DNA of 64,000 bases from NCBI RefSeq assembly GCF_037414475.1, contig NZ_CP147913.1, forward strand, positions 3,162,001-3,226,000. The letters are read 5' to 3'. Below, piece after piece: positions 26,765 through 36,417 of the stretch. The notes below the pieces were generated by a model. The model did no database searches and was not told the origin of the DNA. It saw only the letters and a program-made list of their open reading frames with translations. Origin of the DNA: Myxococcus stipitatus (lineage in GTDB: Bacteria > Myxococcota > Myxococcia > Myxococcales > Myxococcaceae). Position numbers and translations under genes: made by a program. Each line of letters starts with the position of its first letter. The stretch's first letter is position 1.

Positions 26765-29700
26765 CTAGAAGCGCAGCGGCAGCGCGTACGCCGTCCCGTT
26801 CCGCGTCCCCGTCCGGTAGCTGCTCGGCGCGCCAATCACCAGCGTTGGAGGTGTTCCTCCCTTTCCAGGTGTTACCGCGACTTCCATCCCCACCTGGCTG
26901 CGCTCCGAGACATCCCCCACCACGGTGAGGTAGGGCGAGAGCGCGCCGCCCAGGTCGGGCGTGCCCGCGTAGATGAACACGGCGCCGCCGCCATCCGAGG
27001 CCACGGAGGCGCCATACGCGCCGACCACCAGGTCATCCACGCCATCGCCCGACAGGTCCAAGCCTCCCGCCAGCGAGGAGCCGAAGAACACCGCGCGCGT
27101 CTGGTGCACGACCACCACGGGCGTCAGCCCATCGCCCAGCGCGCCCACGACGAGCGGCGCGTTGGCGGCCTGGCGCTTGGCCATCTCCGTCCGGATTTGC
27201 GCCAGGTCGAAGAGGAGCACCGCGGGCTGGGTGACGCTGTTGAAGACGACGGCGCTGGCGCTGACCGCGAGGAAGTCTCGCGTGTCCCCCGTGCCATTCG
27301 TGTTGCGCATGAGCTTGCCCGCGCGGGCCATGGCCACACCCAGGCCCATGTTGTTGAGCTGCGCCTCGCTGTCGCCCGCGATGCGCCACACGGTGGGCGT
27401 GATGCGCCCGCCGCACTTGACGCCCGTCGCGTCGTAGCCCAGGAGGATGGCGATGCCGGAGCGAGCGCCTTCCGCGTAGCGCCACCCCAGGTCGGCGCAG
27501 CCATCCGCGTTGATGTCCCCGAGGTTCGTGGGCGCGAACGTGTTGAGGGCCATGGAGGGCCACGAGTAGATGGGGTTGCACGCCATGGTGAGCTTCGCCA
27601 GCGACGCGTCATCCGGAGCGCGGCCCAGGAAGACCTCCATGCCCCTGTCCCGCAGCACGCCCAGGTCTTCCTTCCCATCGCCGTTGAAGTCGAAGCCACC
27701 CACGATTCCACGGCCCATGTTCGTGCGCTTGCAGCGCGCATCCGTTTCAGGAACACAGCCCGCGATTTGATTGGGGGCCCACACCCGGTAGGCGGGCTTG
27801 TACGTGCCATCCGCCTGCCCCAGCGAAATCAACACGCCGCCCACGGTCTGCGTGGCCGTGGTGAAGCACTCCGCTCGCGTCGTGGCGTAGGTCGCGGCAA
27901 TCTCCGCGCTGTTGTTGGCCGGCGCGAAGAAGGTCTGCGCCCCCACGGCCGTGTCCGGGATGCCGTCCCCGTTGAAGTCCGTGAAGGCCACGTCCGTGCC
28001 CACGCTGCGCCCCGCCTTGTGCGGCGTCGGTGCGCCCTCCTCCACCACCAGCGCCGTGGCCGTGCGTGACACGTCGCGCACATAGGCGCGGCCAATGGAC
28101 ATCGCGTCGCCGTCCATGTTGACGCCCGGACCGGACCACCCCTGCGCGCCCAGCAGCGCCACGCCTCCCCGAGGCCCCACCGCCACCGCCACCTGGTTGC
28201 CCACCAGCTCCGTGCTGGGCATCGCCGGCACGTTGGACGTGCTGCGCGTCCACTCCGCCAGCGAGGCGCCCGCCCGGCGGAACAGCTCCACCCGGCCGGT
28301 GAACGCGCCCTGGTCCGACGAGGCCCGGCCCGAGAAGGCCGCCAGCGAGTCCCCATCCGCGAAGCGCCACGCCGCGAGCCCCGAGCCCAGCGTCTCCGAC
28401 TTCGCCACGCCGTTGATAGCCGTCAGCGGCTTGTTGATGACAGCGCCCTTCGTCAGCGTCGACAGCGGATACACCAGCACCTTGCCGCCAAAGCGCAGCG
28501 TCGTGTTGCCCGGAGCGGGCGGCGCGCCATACGGCGCCCCCAGCAGCAGCTCCGGCCCTGGAACCCCGTCCACGTCCAGCACCGCGAAGCTGCGCCCGGC
28601 GACCATGCCGGACGCATCGCCATAGATGCGCGCGAAGGCCTCCTCACGCTTCACCTGGGGAGGCGTGGCCGCGGGGTCACCGGTGGGCGTGAAGCCACTC
28701 AAGTCGAAGAGCAGCACGCCTCCCGCGTCGCCACCGGACTTCACGCCCCCACTGGCGCTCAGGTCGGGCGAGTCCGCGCGGTCCGCCACCGCCATCAACA
28801 GCGGAGGCCGCGTCGCGTCACCCGCGACGAAGGACAGACGCCACGTGCCCTCGTTCGAGTCCGCCAGGTTGGCGGGCAGCACATACACATCCGGACTCGC
28901 CCGGAAGCGCTGCCCCACGGTGCGCCCGAAGAAGACGGAGATGGCCACCTGCATGCCCGGGATGGTGCCATCCGCCGCGTAGCGGCTCACCTTGCCGAGC
29001 GCGGCGATGTCCATGCGCCCGTCCTTGTTGAAGTCCCCCGTCACCAGCGCGCGCCCCAGGTCCGTGTTGGAGCGCGACATGGGGGCTCCCTCGCGGGAGA
29101 GGTCCTGGCCTCCCAGCCGGATGCTGGGCAGGTCCGGCACGGGAGCGCTGGCGGTGGACAGGTAGATGTCCACCGTGCCGCGCGCGCGGATGGCGCTGGT
29201 GGGCGCCAGGTCTCCGGCGGGAGTCCCCACCACCAGGTCCATGCGTCCATCCCCGTTCATGTCCGCCACGGAGATGCCCGCGCCAAACGAGGAGCCCGCC
29301 AGCAGGCCGGCGAGCGCCGAGCGCAGCGGCGTGGGCGAGCCGCCCTTGAACGAATACAGATACACCGCGCCGGCGTTGTTCCCCGCCACGTCCGCGGTGG
29401 GCGAGGCCACCGCCAGCTCCGCGCGTCCGTCGCCGTCCAGGTCTCCCACGGCCAACGACTCACCAAACGCCGCGGTCTCCGTGGCGCCCTTGAGCACCCA
29501 CAGCGGCTGCGCGTCCAGCCCGCCGCTGCCGCCCTTGTAGATGAACACGGCGCCGCCGCTCATGGGCGCGCCCATGTCGCTCTCGCGCTGGCCCACCGCG
29601 AGGTCCTGGATGCCGTCGCCGTCGAAGTCCGCCGCCACCAGCGCCGCGACGTCGCTGAGCCGGCCGTGCGCCTGGGTCGGCCGCGTCAGCTCGTCCAGCA

Positions 29701-30505
29701 CCACCACCTTCACCGTCGCCTTGTCGCCCGTGAAGGGGTCCGAGGCTTCCAGCACCGCCATGCCCGTGTCTCCCGGCTGGAAGCCGATGCGCCCAGCGCC
29801 GAGCGCCCCGGGCCCCGACACCTTCGTCCACACCACCGCGTCGCTGCCGCCGCGCGTGCCCAGGGGCGCGGACGAACCCGACGGCACCGCGAGGTACGCG
29901 GGCGCACCGGCGAGCCGCGCCGTCCGGCTCACGTTGTACTGGAGCACCGCCTCGTCGCCCGTCTGCGAGTCGCGCACGGTGATGAGGTCCAGCCCCTCGC
30001 CCGTGCCCGCCGTGTAGCGGCCATCCGCCGAGAGCGTGGCGCCCGACAGGCTCTGCGTCAGGCTGAACGTCGGTGAGCCCAACAGGCCCCGCGCCGCCAC
30101 CTGGAACGACGTCTGCGGCCGCACGTCCGCGCGGGCCGGGGAGATGTCGAAGGGCGCGAGCACCTCCACCGTGGCGCGTGCGTCTCCCGGACAGCGGGCA
30201 TCCTCCACCACCAACGTGTCGGTGCCGGGCGTGTGTCCCGCGACGAAGCGGTCCGCGCGCAGCTCTCCGGACGAGCCCCCGTCCTGGAGCACATAGCGGT
30301 ACTGGCCGCTGCCGCCCGAGGCCACCAGCGACACCGGGCTGCCCACGCGCACGCGAGCAGGCTCGGCGCGGAGGGCGACGGGGGGCAATCCCGTGCACTG
30401 GTCCACCGGAGGAGGAGGCGGAATCTCACGCGCCGGGTCCAGCTCATCCGAGCAGGCGGTGACGAGGAGCGCGAGGAGGGGGGCCGCGCGAGTGATTCGA
30501 TTCAT
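26765..30505 (-). CDS. large FG-GAP/VCBS-repeat lipoprotein (1246 aa)
   Basis: Signal peptide MNRITRAAPLLALLVTAC with lipobox. After ~250 residues of beta-rich domains come repeated integrin-alpha-like FG-GAP motifs with calcium-loop signatures: DFDGDGIQDLAVGQ, DLDGDGRAELAVAS, DMNGDGRMDLVVGT, DFNKDGRMDIAAL, DFNGDGIPDTAVGA, DFNGDGKEDLGVL, INADGCADLGW and DLSGDGVDDLVVGA, at least eight in all. This predicts one or two calcium-binding beta-propellers on the cell surface or in the periplasm. It is the last gene of a five-gene exported-protein operon, 35 bases after the haem-motif lipoprotein gene. The ligand is unknown; adhesion or a structural role is possible. Confidence 0.8.
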   Translation of the reverse strand: MNRITRAAPLLALLVTACSDELDPAREIPPPPPVDQCTGLPPVALRAEPARVRVGSPVSLVASGGSGQYRYVLQDGGSSGELRADRFVAGHTPGTDTLVVEDARCPGDARATVEVLAPFDISPARADVRPQTSFQVAARGLLGSPTFSLTQSLSGATLSADGRYTAGTGEGLDLITVRDSQTGDEAVLQYNVSRTARLAGAPAYLAVPSGSSAPLGTRGGSDAVVWTKVSGPGALGAGRIGFQPGDTGMAVLEASDPFTGDKATVKVVVLDELTRPTQAHGRLSDVAALVAADFDGDGIQDLAVGQRESDMGAPMSGGAVFIYKGGSGGLDAQPLWVLKGATETAAFGESLAVGDLDGDGRAELAVASPTADVAGNNAGAVYLYSFKGGSPTPLRSALAGLLAGSSFGAGISVADMNGDGRMDLVVGTPAGDLAPTSAIRARGTVDIYLSTASAPVPDLPSIRLGGQDLSREGAPMSRSNTDLGRALVTGDFNKDGRMDIAALGKVSRYAADGTIPGMQVAISVFFGRTVGQRFRASPDVYVLPANLADSNEGTWRLSFVAGDATRPPLLMAVADRADSPDLSASGGVKSGGDAGGVLLFDLSGFTPTGDPAATPPQVKREEAFARIYGDASGMVAGRSFAVLDVDGVPGPELLLGAPYGAPPAPGNTTLRFGGKVLVYPLSTLTKGAVINKPLTAINGVAKSETLGSGLAAWRFADGDSLAAFSGRASSDQGAFTGRVELFRRAGASLAEWTRSTSNVPAMPSTELVGNQVAVAVGPRGGVALLGAQGWSGPGVNMDGDAMSIGRAYVRDVSRTATALVVEEGAPTPHKAGRSVGTDVAFTDFNGDGIPDTAVGAQTFFAPANNSAEIAATYATTRAECFTTATQTVGGVLISLGQADGTYKPAYRVWAPNQIAGCVPETDARCKRTNMGRGIVGGFDFNGDGKEDLGVLRDRGMEVFLGRAPDDASLAKLTMACNPIYSWPSMALNTFAPTNLGDINADGCADLGWRYAEGARSGIAILLGYDATGVKCGGRITPTVWRIAGDSEAQLNNMGLGVAMARAGKLMRNTNGTGDTRDFLAVSASAVVFNSVTQPAVLLFDLAQIRTEMAKRQAANAPLVVGALGDGLTPVVVVHQTRAVFFGSSLAGGLDLSGDGVDDLVVGAYGASVASDGGGAVFIYAGTPDLGGALSPYLTVVGDVSERSQVGMEVAVTPGKGGTPPTLVIGAPSSYRTGTRNGTAYALPLRF

Positions 30506-30540
30506 GGGTGTGCCTCGAGGGGCGAGGTGCCTTGGGGAGC

Positions 30541-32106
30541 TCAGGGCTTCGCGCCGGACGCGGCCCAGCGCTGGATGAGGGAGATGAGCTGCGAGTCCAG
30601 GGGGCCGTCGGCGGGCATGCGCTGGTCTCTCACCGCGGCCGTGATGAGCGCCGCGTTCTCCTTCCACAACTCATAGGTGTTCAGCGCGCGGCCAGGGCCG
30701 GTGGCGTGGCACTTCTCGCAGCGCGCCACGTGGATGGGGCGGATGTCCGTCGCCCAGCTCAGCGTCGCGGTGCTCACGGGTTGGTAGTCGAAGGGGACCA
30801 AGCGCCGGGCCTCGGTGCCGTCCAGGAAGCGCGCCACCACGCCCAGCGACTGCCGGCCCGCGGACAGGCCCACGAAGGAGTACGGCTTCGGCGTGCCGTC
30901 CGCCTCCTGGCCTCCCAGGCTGTACACGGGGCCCTCGCCGCTGGCGGGGAACTCCGCGCCGCCCAGTTGGAAGACCACTTCCTCCGGGTCCACGCCCGGC
31001 GGCATCACCGCGCGCACCACCAGCCCGTCCTCCACCACCTGCATGCCCTGGTGGAGTCCCGACACACGCGGCGCCGGAGAGCGGCTCACCGCCACCGTTT
31101 CGCCACCCAGTTGCACCCACGCGCAGCCGCTCTCGTCCGCGGACAGGAAGCGGAACTCCCGCGTGTCGATGCCCTGCGCGAGCCCCCACTCGTTGGCATC
31201 CGCGTCGAACAGCAGCAGCGCGTCGCTCGACTTCACCCACAGGAAGCGGCCCGACGCGAGCAACTGCACGGGCCGCTGCGGCAGCGACACCCGCCGCCAG
31301 CCCTCGCGCGGCCTGCGCATCAGCCCCTGGTTGGTGAGCAGCCACAATTCGCCCGCGGTGCCCACGCCCGAGCCCAGGCCGGCCAGGGACTCCACCACCT
31401 CGCCCTTCTCCAGGGGCGGACGCTCCTCGCGCACCTCGAAGTTCATCAGGCTGGTGGCCACCGCGACGTGCAGCTTCCCGTCGCGCAGGAACCACACCCC
31501 GGCGGAGCCATCCTCCGTGGGCGCGGCGGCCAGCGCGGTGATGCCGGTGAGCGCCTCGCCCTTCACCTTCAGCGCGGACAGCGTGCCCCCGCGAAGCTGG
31601 AAGAGCCCCGAGGGATGGGCCAGCCACACCGCGCCATCCGAGGACTGCGTGGTGGCGGTGATGCCCAGGCCCAGCGCATCACGCCACGGTGGGGAGATGA
31701 GCCAGCCCGACTCCGCGAGGAACAGGCCGTTCTCCGCCTCCACCAGCGCGCTGTGAGGGCCCATCCGGAAGACGGCGTTCACCCGGCCCAGCGCGGCGCT
31801 GTTGCCAGGGTGCGGCGCCAGCGCGGCGAGCGAGCCATCCAACCGCAGGCGCACCACGCCCCCGGCCGTGTTGGCGAAGATGCCGCCACCGGATTGGTCA
31901 GCGAAGCCTGGGGACGACGCCAGCGTGGTCTTCGCCCGGACCTCGGTGGGCCGGAAAGACGTGGGCCGGGGTCGGTCCAGCGGAAGCGAGTCTTCGCCGC
32001 ACGCGGTGAAGAGGACGGCGGCGCAGAGGGGGAGAAGACGGAGGAGGACGGAGGAGGCACGCCGCCCCCCGTCGGTCCTACGGGGGGCTCGGGGATGGGT
32101 GCTCAT
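30541..32106 (-). CDS. lipoprotein with propeller-like repeats and a C-terminal c-type haem site (521 aa)
   Basis: A lipobox (LLPLCAAVLFTACGED) follows an N-terminal basic region, so it is exported and lipid-anchored. The middle ~300 residues have repeated short beta motifs with W and G (GAVWLAHPSGLFQLRGG, GVWFLRDGKLHVAVA, GELWLLTNQGLMRRPREGW), as in two-component-regulator-type propellers. The last ~70 residues carry a c-type haem site CEKCHATGPGRA with a possible Met ligand in RDQRMPADGPLD. It starts five bases after the DUF1501 gene, so the two are coupled. Such propeller-cytochrome pairings suggest extracytoplasmic redox, but no substrate is evident. Confidence 0.72.
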   Translation of the reverse strand: MSTHPRAPRRTDGGRRASSVLLRLLPLCAAVLFTACGEDSLPLDRPRPTSFRPTEVRAKTTLASSPGFADQSGGGIFANTAGGVVRLRLDGSLAALAPHPGNSAALGRVNAVFRMGPHSALVEAENGLFLAESGWLISPPWRDALGLGITATTQSSDGAVWLAHPSGLFQLRGGTLSALKVKGEALTGITALAAAPTEDGSAGVWFLRDGKLHVAVATSLMNFEVREERPPLEKGEVVESLAGLGSGVGTAGELWLLTNQGLMRRPREGWRRVSLPQRPVQLLASGRFLWVKSSDALLLFDADANEWGLAQGIDTREFRFLSADESGCAWVQLGGETVAVSRSPAPRVSGLHQGMQVVEDGLVVRAVMPPGVDPEEVVFQLGGAEFPASGEGPVYSLGGQEADGTPKPYSFVGLSAGRQSLGVVARFLDGTEARRLVPFDYQPVSTATLSWATDIRPIHVARCEKCHATGPGRALNTYELWKENAALITAAVRDQRMPADGPLDSQLISLIQRWAASGAKP

Positions 32107-32111
32107 GTGAT

Positions 32112-33512
32112 TCAGGCGAGGATGGGGCGGAGGGGCTCCACGCGGGTGATGCTGTAGTCCAGGCCCGCCGACGCCAACACCGTGGCGATGACGTGCTCGG
32201 GGAAGATGTTCTCGCCGTTGGGGTCGGACGCGCCCGTGCGCAGGTCGAACGTGCCCGGAGACATGCCGATGTCACCGCTGCGGCCGAAGACGTAGTTGTG
32301 CTTCACGCCCGCGCCCATGAGCATGCACGAGTTGCACAGGTGGTGGTCTCTGCCGCCCGAGCTGTTGATGAGCGGCGTGCGGGAGAACTCGGAGAACACC
32401 ATGATGGTGGTGTGGTCCATGAAGTTCCCGCCGCCCGGGTGCTCGGACTTGCGCAGGTCCTCCACCAGGCTGGCCAGCGCGTCGAAGCCCCTTCGCTGAT
32501 TGCTGGCGTGGGTGAGCTGCGAGCCGAAGTGCGTGTCCAGGCCCCCCGTGAGGTTGATGGTGACGCACTGGGCGATGCCCTTCTTGAGCGCGGTGGCCAC
32601 CATCGCGGCGCGGCCCGCCTCGGTGTCGTAGCGTCCGCTCTGGTCCAACGAGTAGCGCCGGCGGACCTCGTCCATCTCGGCGTTGTTGAGCTCGAAGCGG
32701 AACGACGACTCCATCTGCTGCGCCATCACCTGGTGCATCTGGTCGCGGCTGTTCTGGTACGTGGTGCCCACGCCGCGCGCGCCGTAGGCGGCCTGCTCGC
32801 AGGTGATGGGCTGGCCGCGGAAGTCCGTCAGCTGCTTCTCGATTTCGCTGTCCAGCGCCTGGGGGCTGGGCTTGAGCGTGAGCAGCAGGTCGTCCTTGCG
32901 GCTGACGCGCAGGGCGTTGGCGTAGCCGGGGTAGCGGTCGTTGTACGACTCCACGTTGAAGGCGATGTTGGAGATGGGCACGCGGGGCTTCATCTGCCCC
33001 ACGATTTCCGTCGCCGTGGAGGAGCCACGCGCCGCGCTGCCGATGGGCATCTTCCCGGTGAGGAAGTAGCGGTAGCCCACCTCGTGGCCCAGCGTGTTCA
33101 TGTTGATGCCGCGCACCACCGTCATCAGGTCGAAGTGGTTCGCCAGGCGCCCCACCGCGGGGCCGAAGTCGATGTTGGAGCGGCCCACTCCCGGCAGGTC
33201 CGGACGCAGGGGGATGGCGGAGAAGCGCGCCGGGTCGTTGATGAGGTTGTAGCCCGGGAGGATGCGCGTCTCGGCCGCGCGCTCCGGGGTGAACTCGTCC
33301 GGGTCCTTCGGGTCGAAGGCCAACAGCTGGTCCCAGCCTCCGTTGAAGTACACGAAGACGAAGCAGCGGTCGGCCGGCGCCAGCGTGGCCGCCTGCGCGA
33401 AGGCGCGGAAGGGCAGGCCACCGAACAGCGTGGAGCCCATGAACCCGGCCGCGGCCTTGAGGAAGGTGCGGCGCTCGGGACGGTGATTCTCGTCGAGGCG
33501 ATTTCTCTTCAT
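32112..33512 (-). CDS. Tat-exported DUF1501 protein (466 aa)
   Basis: A twin-arginine signal (ERRTFLKAAAGFMGSTLFGG) is followed by FRAFAQA, so it is exported folded. The mature part starts with DRCFVFVYFNGGWDQLLAFD, the F-x-GGWD strand-loop typical of DUF1501, and has later GRDHHLCNSCMLMGAG, TIMVFSEFSRTPLINSSGG and CVTINLTGGLDTH, the family's probable metal-site regions; DUF1501 is related to the alkaline-phosphatase fold. GGAGTGA precedes the ATG at 33512. In several phyla DUF1501 genes travel with DUF1549/DUF1588 or DUF1800 genes, as here. No substrate is known. Confidence 0.85.
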   Translation of the reverse strand: MKRNRLDENHRPERRTFLKAAAGFMGSTLFGGLPFRAFAQAATLAPADRCFVFVYFNGGWDQLLAFDPKDPDEFTPERAAETRILPGYNLINDPARFSAIPLRPDLPGVGRSNIDFGPAVGRLANHFDLMTVVRGINMNTLGHEVGYRYFLTGKMPIGSAARGSSTATEIVGQMKPRVPISNIAFNVESYNDRYPGYANALRVSRKDDLLLTLKPSPQALDSEIEKQLTDFRGQPITCEQAAYGARGVGTTYQNSRDQMHQVMAQQMESSFRFELNNAEMDEVRRRYSLDQSGRYDTEAGRAAMVATALKKGIAQCVTINLTGGLDTHFGSQLTHASNQRRGFDALASLVEDLRKSEHPGGGNFMDHTTIMVFSEFSRTPLINSSGGRDHHLCNSCMLMGAGVKHNYVFGRSGDIGMSPGTFDLRTGASDPNGENIFPEHVIATVLASAGLDYSITRVEPLRPILA

Positions 33513-33529
33513 CGAAGTCACTCCGGGCT

Positions 33530-34207
33530 TCAGTAGGTGATGAACCGCGAGTCGGTCAGCATGGCGATACACATCACCGCCAGCGCGTCCGACCGCCGCT
33601 TGGCCGTCTCCGCCCGGGCCGCGGCCTGGGTGAAGAAGGTGGCCCACTTCGCCAGCTCCTCGCCCTCCAGCGGCGCCCCCCAGAAGCGCAGCGAGTTGTA
33701 GACCAGGAACTCATTGACCTGCGCGCTCGACAGCTTGCGCAAGTCATCCCACGTGCCCGGGAGCGTGCGGGACAGCGTGCGCTTGGACGCATCCGCCTGC
33801 TTCACCTCGTCCGCCGCCTGGGCGATGCACACGAAGCGCGCGCCGTCCTCCAGGAACTTGGCGAACACCAGGTTGGGTTCGGTGTTCTCGCTGGCCACCA
33901 GGGCGAAGTCGGCGCGGCCCAGCGACGTGGCGCGCGCGTCGATGCCGTCTCCGCCGTTCACCCAGCGGCGGCCCACGGCCTCCAGGATGGCGGCGTCCAA
34001 CTGGGTGACGGTGAGCCGGCGCGGCGCGCGGCCCACGCTGCCACCCTGGGCCTCGGGGTCCGGCAGGGGCTCGAAGTCCCCGGGCTGGTGGGGATTGGCC
34101 ACCGGCTCCAGCGTCCCGTCCTGCGTGGGGCCGGGCTTCTCATCGTTGGACTTGGTGCAGCCCGCGCTCAGGACGACGAGCGCGGCGGTCAAGAGCAGGC
34201 GGCGCAT
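33530..34207 (-). CDS. small lipoprotein of the DUF1501 operon (225 aa)
   Basis: Signal peptide MRRLLLTAALVVLSAGC with lipobox, then a Pro/Asp/Glu-rich linker of ~45 residues and a helical domain (LTVTQLDAAILEAVGRRWVN, FLVYNSLRFWGAPLEGEELA, AKRRSDALAVMCIAMLTDSR). I do not recognise the family. The start codon overlaps the stop of the upstream gene by one base (TGATG), and it ends 17 bases before the DUF1501 gene, so it belongs to the same operon. The C-terminal segment ending in TDSRFITY resembles the short tails found after DUF1549/1588 proteins and could be a split-off partner domain; that is speculation. Confidence 0.65.
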   Translation of the reverse strand: MRRLLLTAALVVLSAGCTKSNDEKPGPTQDGTLEPVANPHQPGDFEPLPDPEAQGGSVGRAPRRLTVTQLDAAILEAVGRRWVNGGDGIDARATSLGRADFALVASENTEPNLVFAKFLEDGARFVCIAQAADEVKQADASKRTLSRTLPGTWDDLRKLSSAQVNEFLVYNSLRFWGAPLEGEELAKWATFFTQAAARAETAKRRSDALAVMCIAMLTDSRFITY

Positions 34208-36249
34208 CAGTCAATCCTCCGGTAGGCATCGGTGGACACCACGCGCTCCACGAGCGTCTTGAAGCGATGGCCGCTCTTGGCGAAGTCACTGGCGAGCGGG
34301 GCCAGGTACATCCGCTGCTCCTCCGCCGACATGGGCCGGCCGAGGAACTCGTTCCAGACGCGCTTCACCGTGCAGCGCTCCAGTTCACCCGACTGATACA
34401 TGCGCTCCACCAGGAGCCTCGGGCCCGCCTCGATGTTCTGCTCCTCGTCCGGCGTGCGGTACAGGTACGTCTTGAGCAGGCCCAGGCTGCTGGCGCCGTC
34501 GCCGTCATACGCCTGCATGACGTACTGGCTGCACTCGCCGCCGCAGTTGGTGTCTCCGGCGATGGCGCAGTCGCGGCACTTGGGGTCGAACCGGGGGAAC
34601 TGCGTGGGCGGCAGGAACTGCGCTGCGCGCTCGGCGTAGCGGCCCCAGTGGGCGCCGGTGGGCTCGATGGTGGCGTGGCAGTAGTTGCAGCCACAGCGCT
34701 TGGCCAGGTTGTTCTCGCGGTTGCACGCGTCCTCGGGCGCCGGCAGGGACGCCTCGGGGCCGGGCACGAAGGTCTTGCAGAGGAACGCCTCGTAGAACTC
34801 GGCGACGCGGGCGCGGTGCGTGGGGAAGCGGTAGAGGAACGCGGGCGTGGTCAACACGCCGGAGTGCGCCTCGTCGCGGGTGTATTCCTTCCACGTGTTG
34901 CTGTCGTTGTAGGCCAGCGCGGGGAGGGTCTCCACCGGCGCGGGCGCGGTGATGCTGAAGACCCCCACGCCCTGGCGCTGCCGGAAGTACTCCGCCAGCG
35001 GGCCGTTCACGAACGAGCGGCGGGTGGTGAGGATGTTGTAGTAGGGCTCGTCCAGTCGGACGACCGACTCGGCGATGCGCAGCGGCTCCTCGTTGATGGC
35101 GGCCACGCGCAGGTCGTGCACGTTGCGCACGTACAGCGGGTCCGTCGTCGCGCCGATGGCGGGGACCTCGCAGCGGCGCATGCCCACGCCGCAGCCACAG
35201 CTGCGGTCGGTGGTGAAGCGCGCCGTCTCACAGGACTCACGCGTCCAGGGGTTCTGGTCCCGCTCCTGCGCCTCGATGGCGCACACCCGCACCGTCGCGG
35301 GAGAACCCGGGGGCGCCCAGTAGCCCATGGGCTTCGTCACGTAGCCCTCGCGCTGGATGCAGCCGCGCAGGGAGGAGACGTAGGAACCCTTGATGTTGTT
35401 GTTCAGGTTCACGTCCAGCGTGCAACGCTTCAGCGTCGTCAGTGCGGGCTTCGATGCGGGGTCCGGATGGTCGAAGGACACGATGTGGCCGTTGGCGTCC
35501 GTCGTCTCCACCGTCAGCGCGGCCGTGGTGTTCTTGGTCTTGTCCGGCAGACACAGGAAGGACTTGGTCGCCGCGCCCGAGCCGCGCTTGTCACAGAAGT
35601 AGCGGTACTTCGGCCAGGGGTTGGCCTCCGTGGGCGCCACCGTCAGCGCGGAGCAATCCGTCACCGCGTTCGCCGTGGCGGCCGCCAGGTCCGTGCAGGT
35701 GTAGAAGTTGGTGTCGTAGTCGAAGCTGACGGGCATGGGCACGCCCATGTCGTCCTGGCACTTGCGCGGCCCCGCGGTGAGCGGCTCGGCGTGCGGGTCC
35801 TGCGTCGTCGTCAGGCACGCGCTCTGTTCGATTTCGGAGTTGCAGGACTGCCCGTTGATGCCCCGCAGCGCCGCGGACGGGTTGTTCCCGAAGCCGAAGG
35901 CGGCGGTGGTGCCGTTGCCGCTGAGCCGTGAGTTGCCGTTGTTGAAGACGCTGGCGCTGATGTTCGAGCGAAGGAGCGCGCGGTGGAAGGTGCGCACGCG
36001 CGCGTAGAAGGCCTCCGTGCTCATCATCGCGCGGATGTCCTCTTGAGACACCGCGCCCTTCTGCTGGACGGCCTTGTACTCCTCCCACGTGGGAGGCCGA
36101 CCCAGCAGGTCAAGGGTGAGCTGCCTCAAATGTCTTTCGGGACGGACCTTGGCGACTGGCGCGCAGACAGCAGCCTCCTCGGCGGAGGCTGGCAGGGCCA
36201 GGAACAAGGCGGCGCCAGCCATGATGGCAAGGCAACGCTCGGCGAGCAC
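34207..36249 (-). CDS. Cys-rich exported DUF1549/DUF1588-like protein (680 aa)
   Basis: First gene of the five-gene exported operon. Signal peptide in the first ~24 residues (IMAGAALFLALPASA). The N-terminal part has VRPERHLRQLTLDLLGRPPT, the planctomycete-type DUF1549 opening (R-x-L-x-L-D-L-x-G-R-P-P-T). The C-terminal half has HSGVLTTPAFLYRFPTHRAR (DUF1588-like), a haem-type or metal CNYCHATIEPTG motif, and VKRVWNEFLGRPMSAEEQR. Between them is a region with many paired cysteines, including DRSCGCGVGMRRCEV and FDPKCRDCAIAGDTNCGGEC. The start is GTG at 36249 with GGAGG six bases upstream. Likely periplasmic or surface-exposed; function unknown. Confidence 0.78.
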   Translation of the reverse strand: MLAERCLAIMAGAALFLALPASAEEAAVCAPVAKVRPERHLRQLTLDLLGRPPTWEEYKAVQQKGAVSQEDIRAMMSTEAFYARVRTFHRALLRSNISASVFNNGNSRLSGNGTTAAFGFGNNPSAALRGINGQSCNSEIEQSACLTTTQDPHAEPLTAGPRKCQDDMGVPMPVSFDYDTNFYTCTDLAAATANAVTDCSALTVAPTEANPWPKYRYFCDKRGSGAATKSFLCLPDKTKNTTAALTVETTDANGHIVSFDHPDPASKPALTTLKRCTLDVNLNNNIKGSYVSSLRGCIQREGYVTKPMGYWAPPGSPATVRVCAIEAQERDQNPWTRESCETARFTTDRSCGCGVGMRRCEVPAIGATTDPLYVRNVHDLRVAAINEEPLRIAESVVRLDEPYYNILTTRRSFVNGPLAEYFRQRQGVGVFSITAPAPVETLPALAYNDSNTWKEYTRDEAHSGVLTTPAFLYRFPTHRARVAEFYEAFLCKTFVPGPEASLPAPEDACNRENNLAKRCGCNYCHATIEPTGAHWGRYAERAAQFLPPTQFPRFDPKCRDCAIAGDTNCGGECSQYVMQAYDGDGASSLGLLKTYLYRTPDEEQNIEAGPRLLVERMYQSGELERCTVKRVWNEFLGRPMSAEEQRMYLAPLASDFAKSGHRFKTLVERVVSTDAYRRID

Positions 36250-36343
36250 GGGAACCTCCGTGGAGGAAATGTCGGGGGAGACCGGAACCGAGTATGCAAG
36301 AATTACAGGGTGAGAATCCAGTCAGGCTAATTTTTTCGTTCAT

Positions 36344-36355
36344 CCGACATGTCGG
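36344..36355. promoter_or_regulatory. perfect 12-base palindrome CCGACATGTCGG in divergent promoter region
   Basis: It sits between the divergent DUF1549-like and DUF420 genes, next to an AT-rich patch (GGCTAATTTTTTCG) that is unusual for this genome. It could be an operator for either gene. Confidence 0.3.
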
Positions 36356-36417
36356 TTTCATTGGAAGATGAGACGGCATTGGTTGCATCGAAGGGCGCGA
36401 CGCGAGAGATAGGCGCC

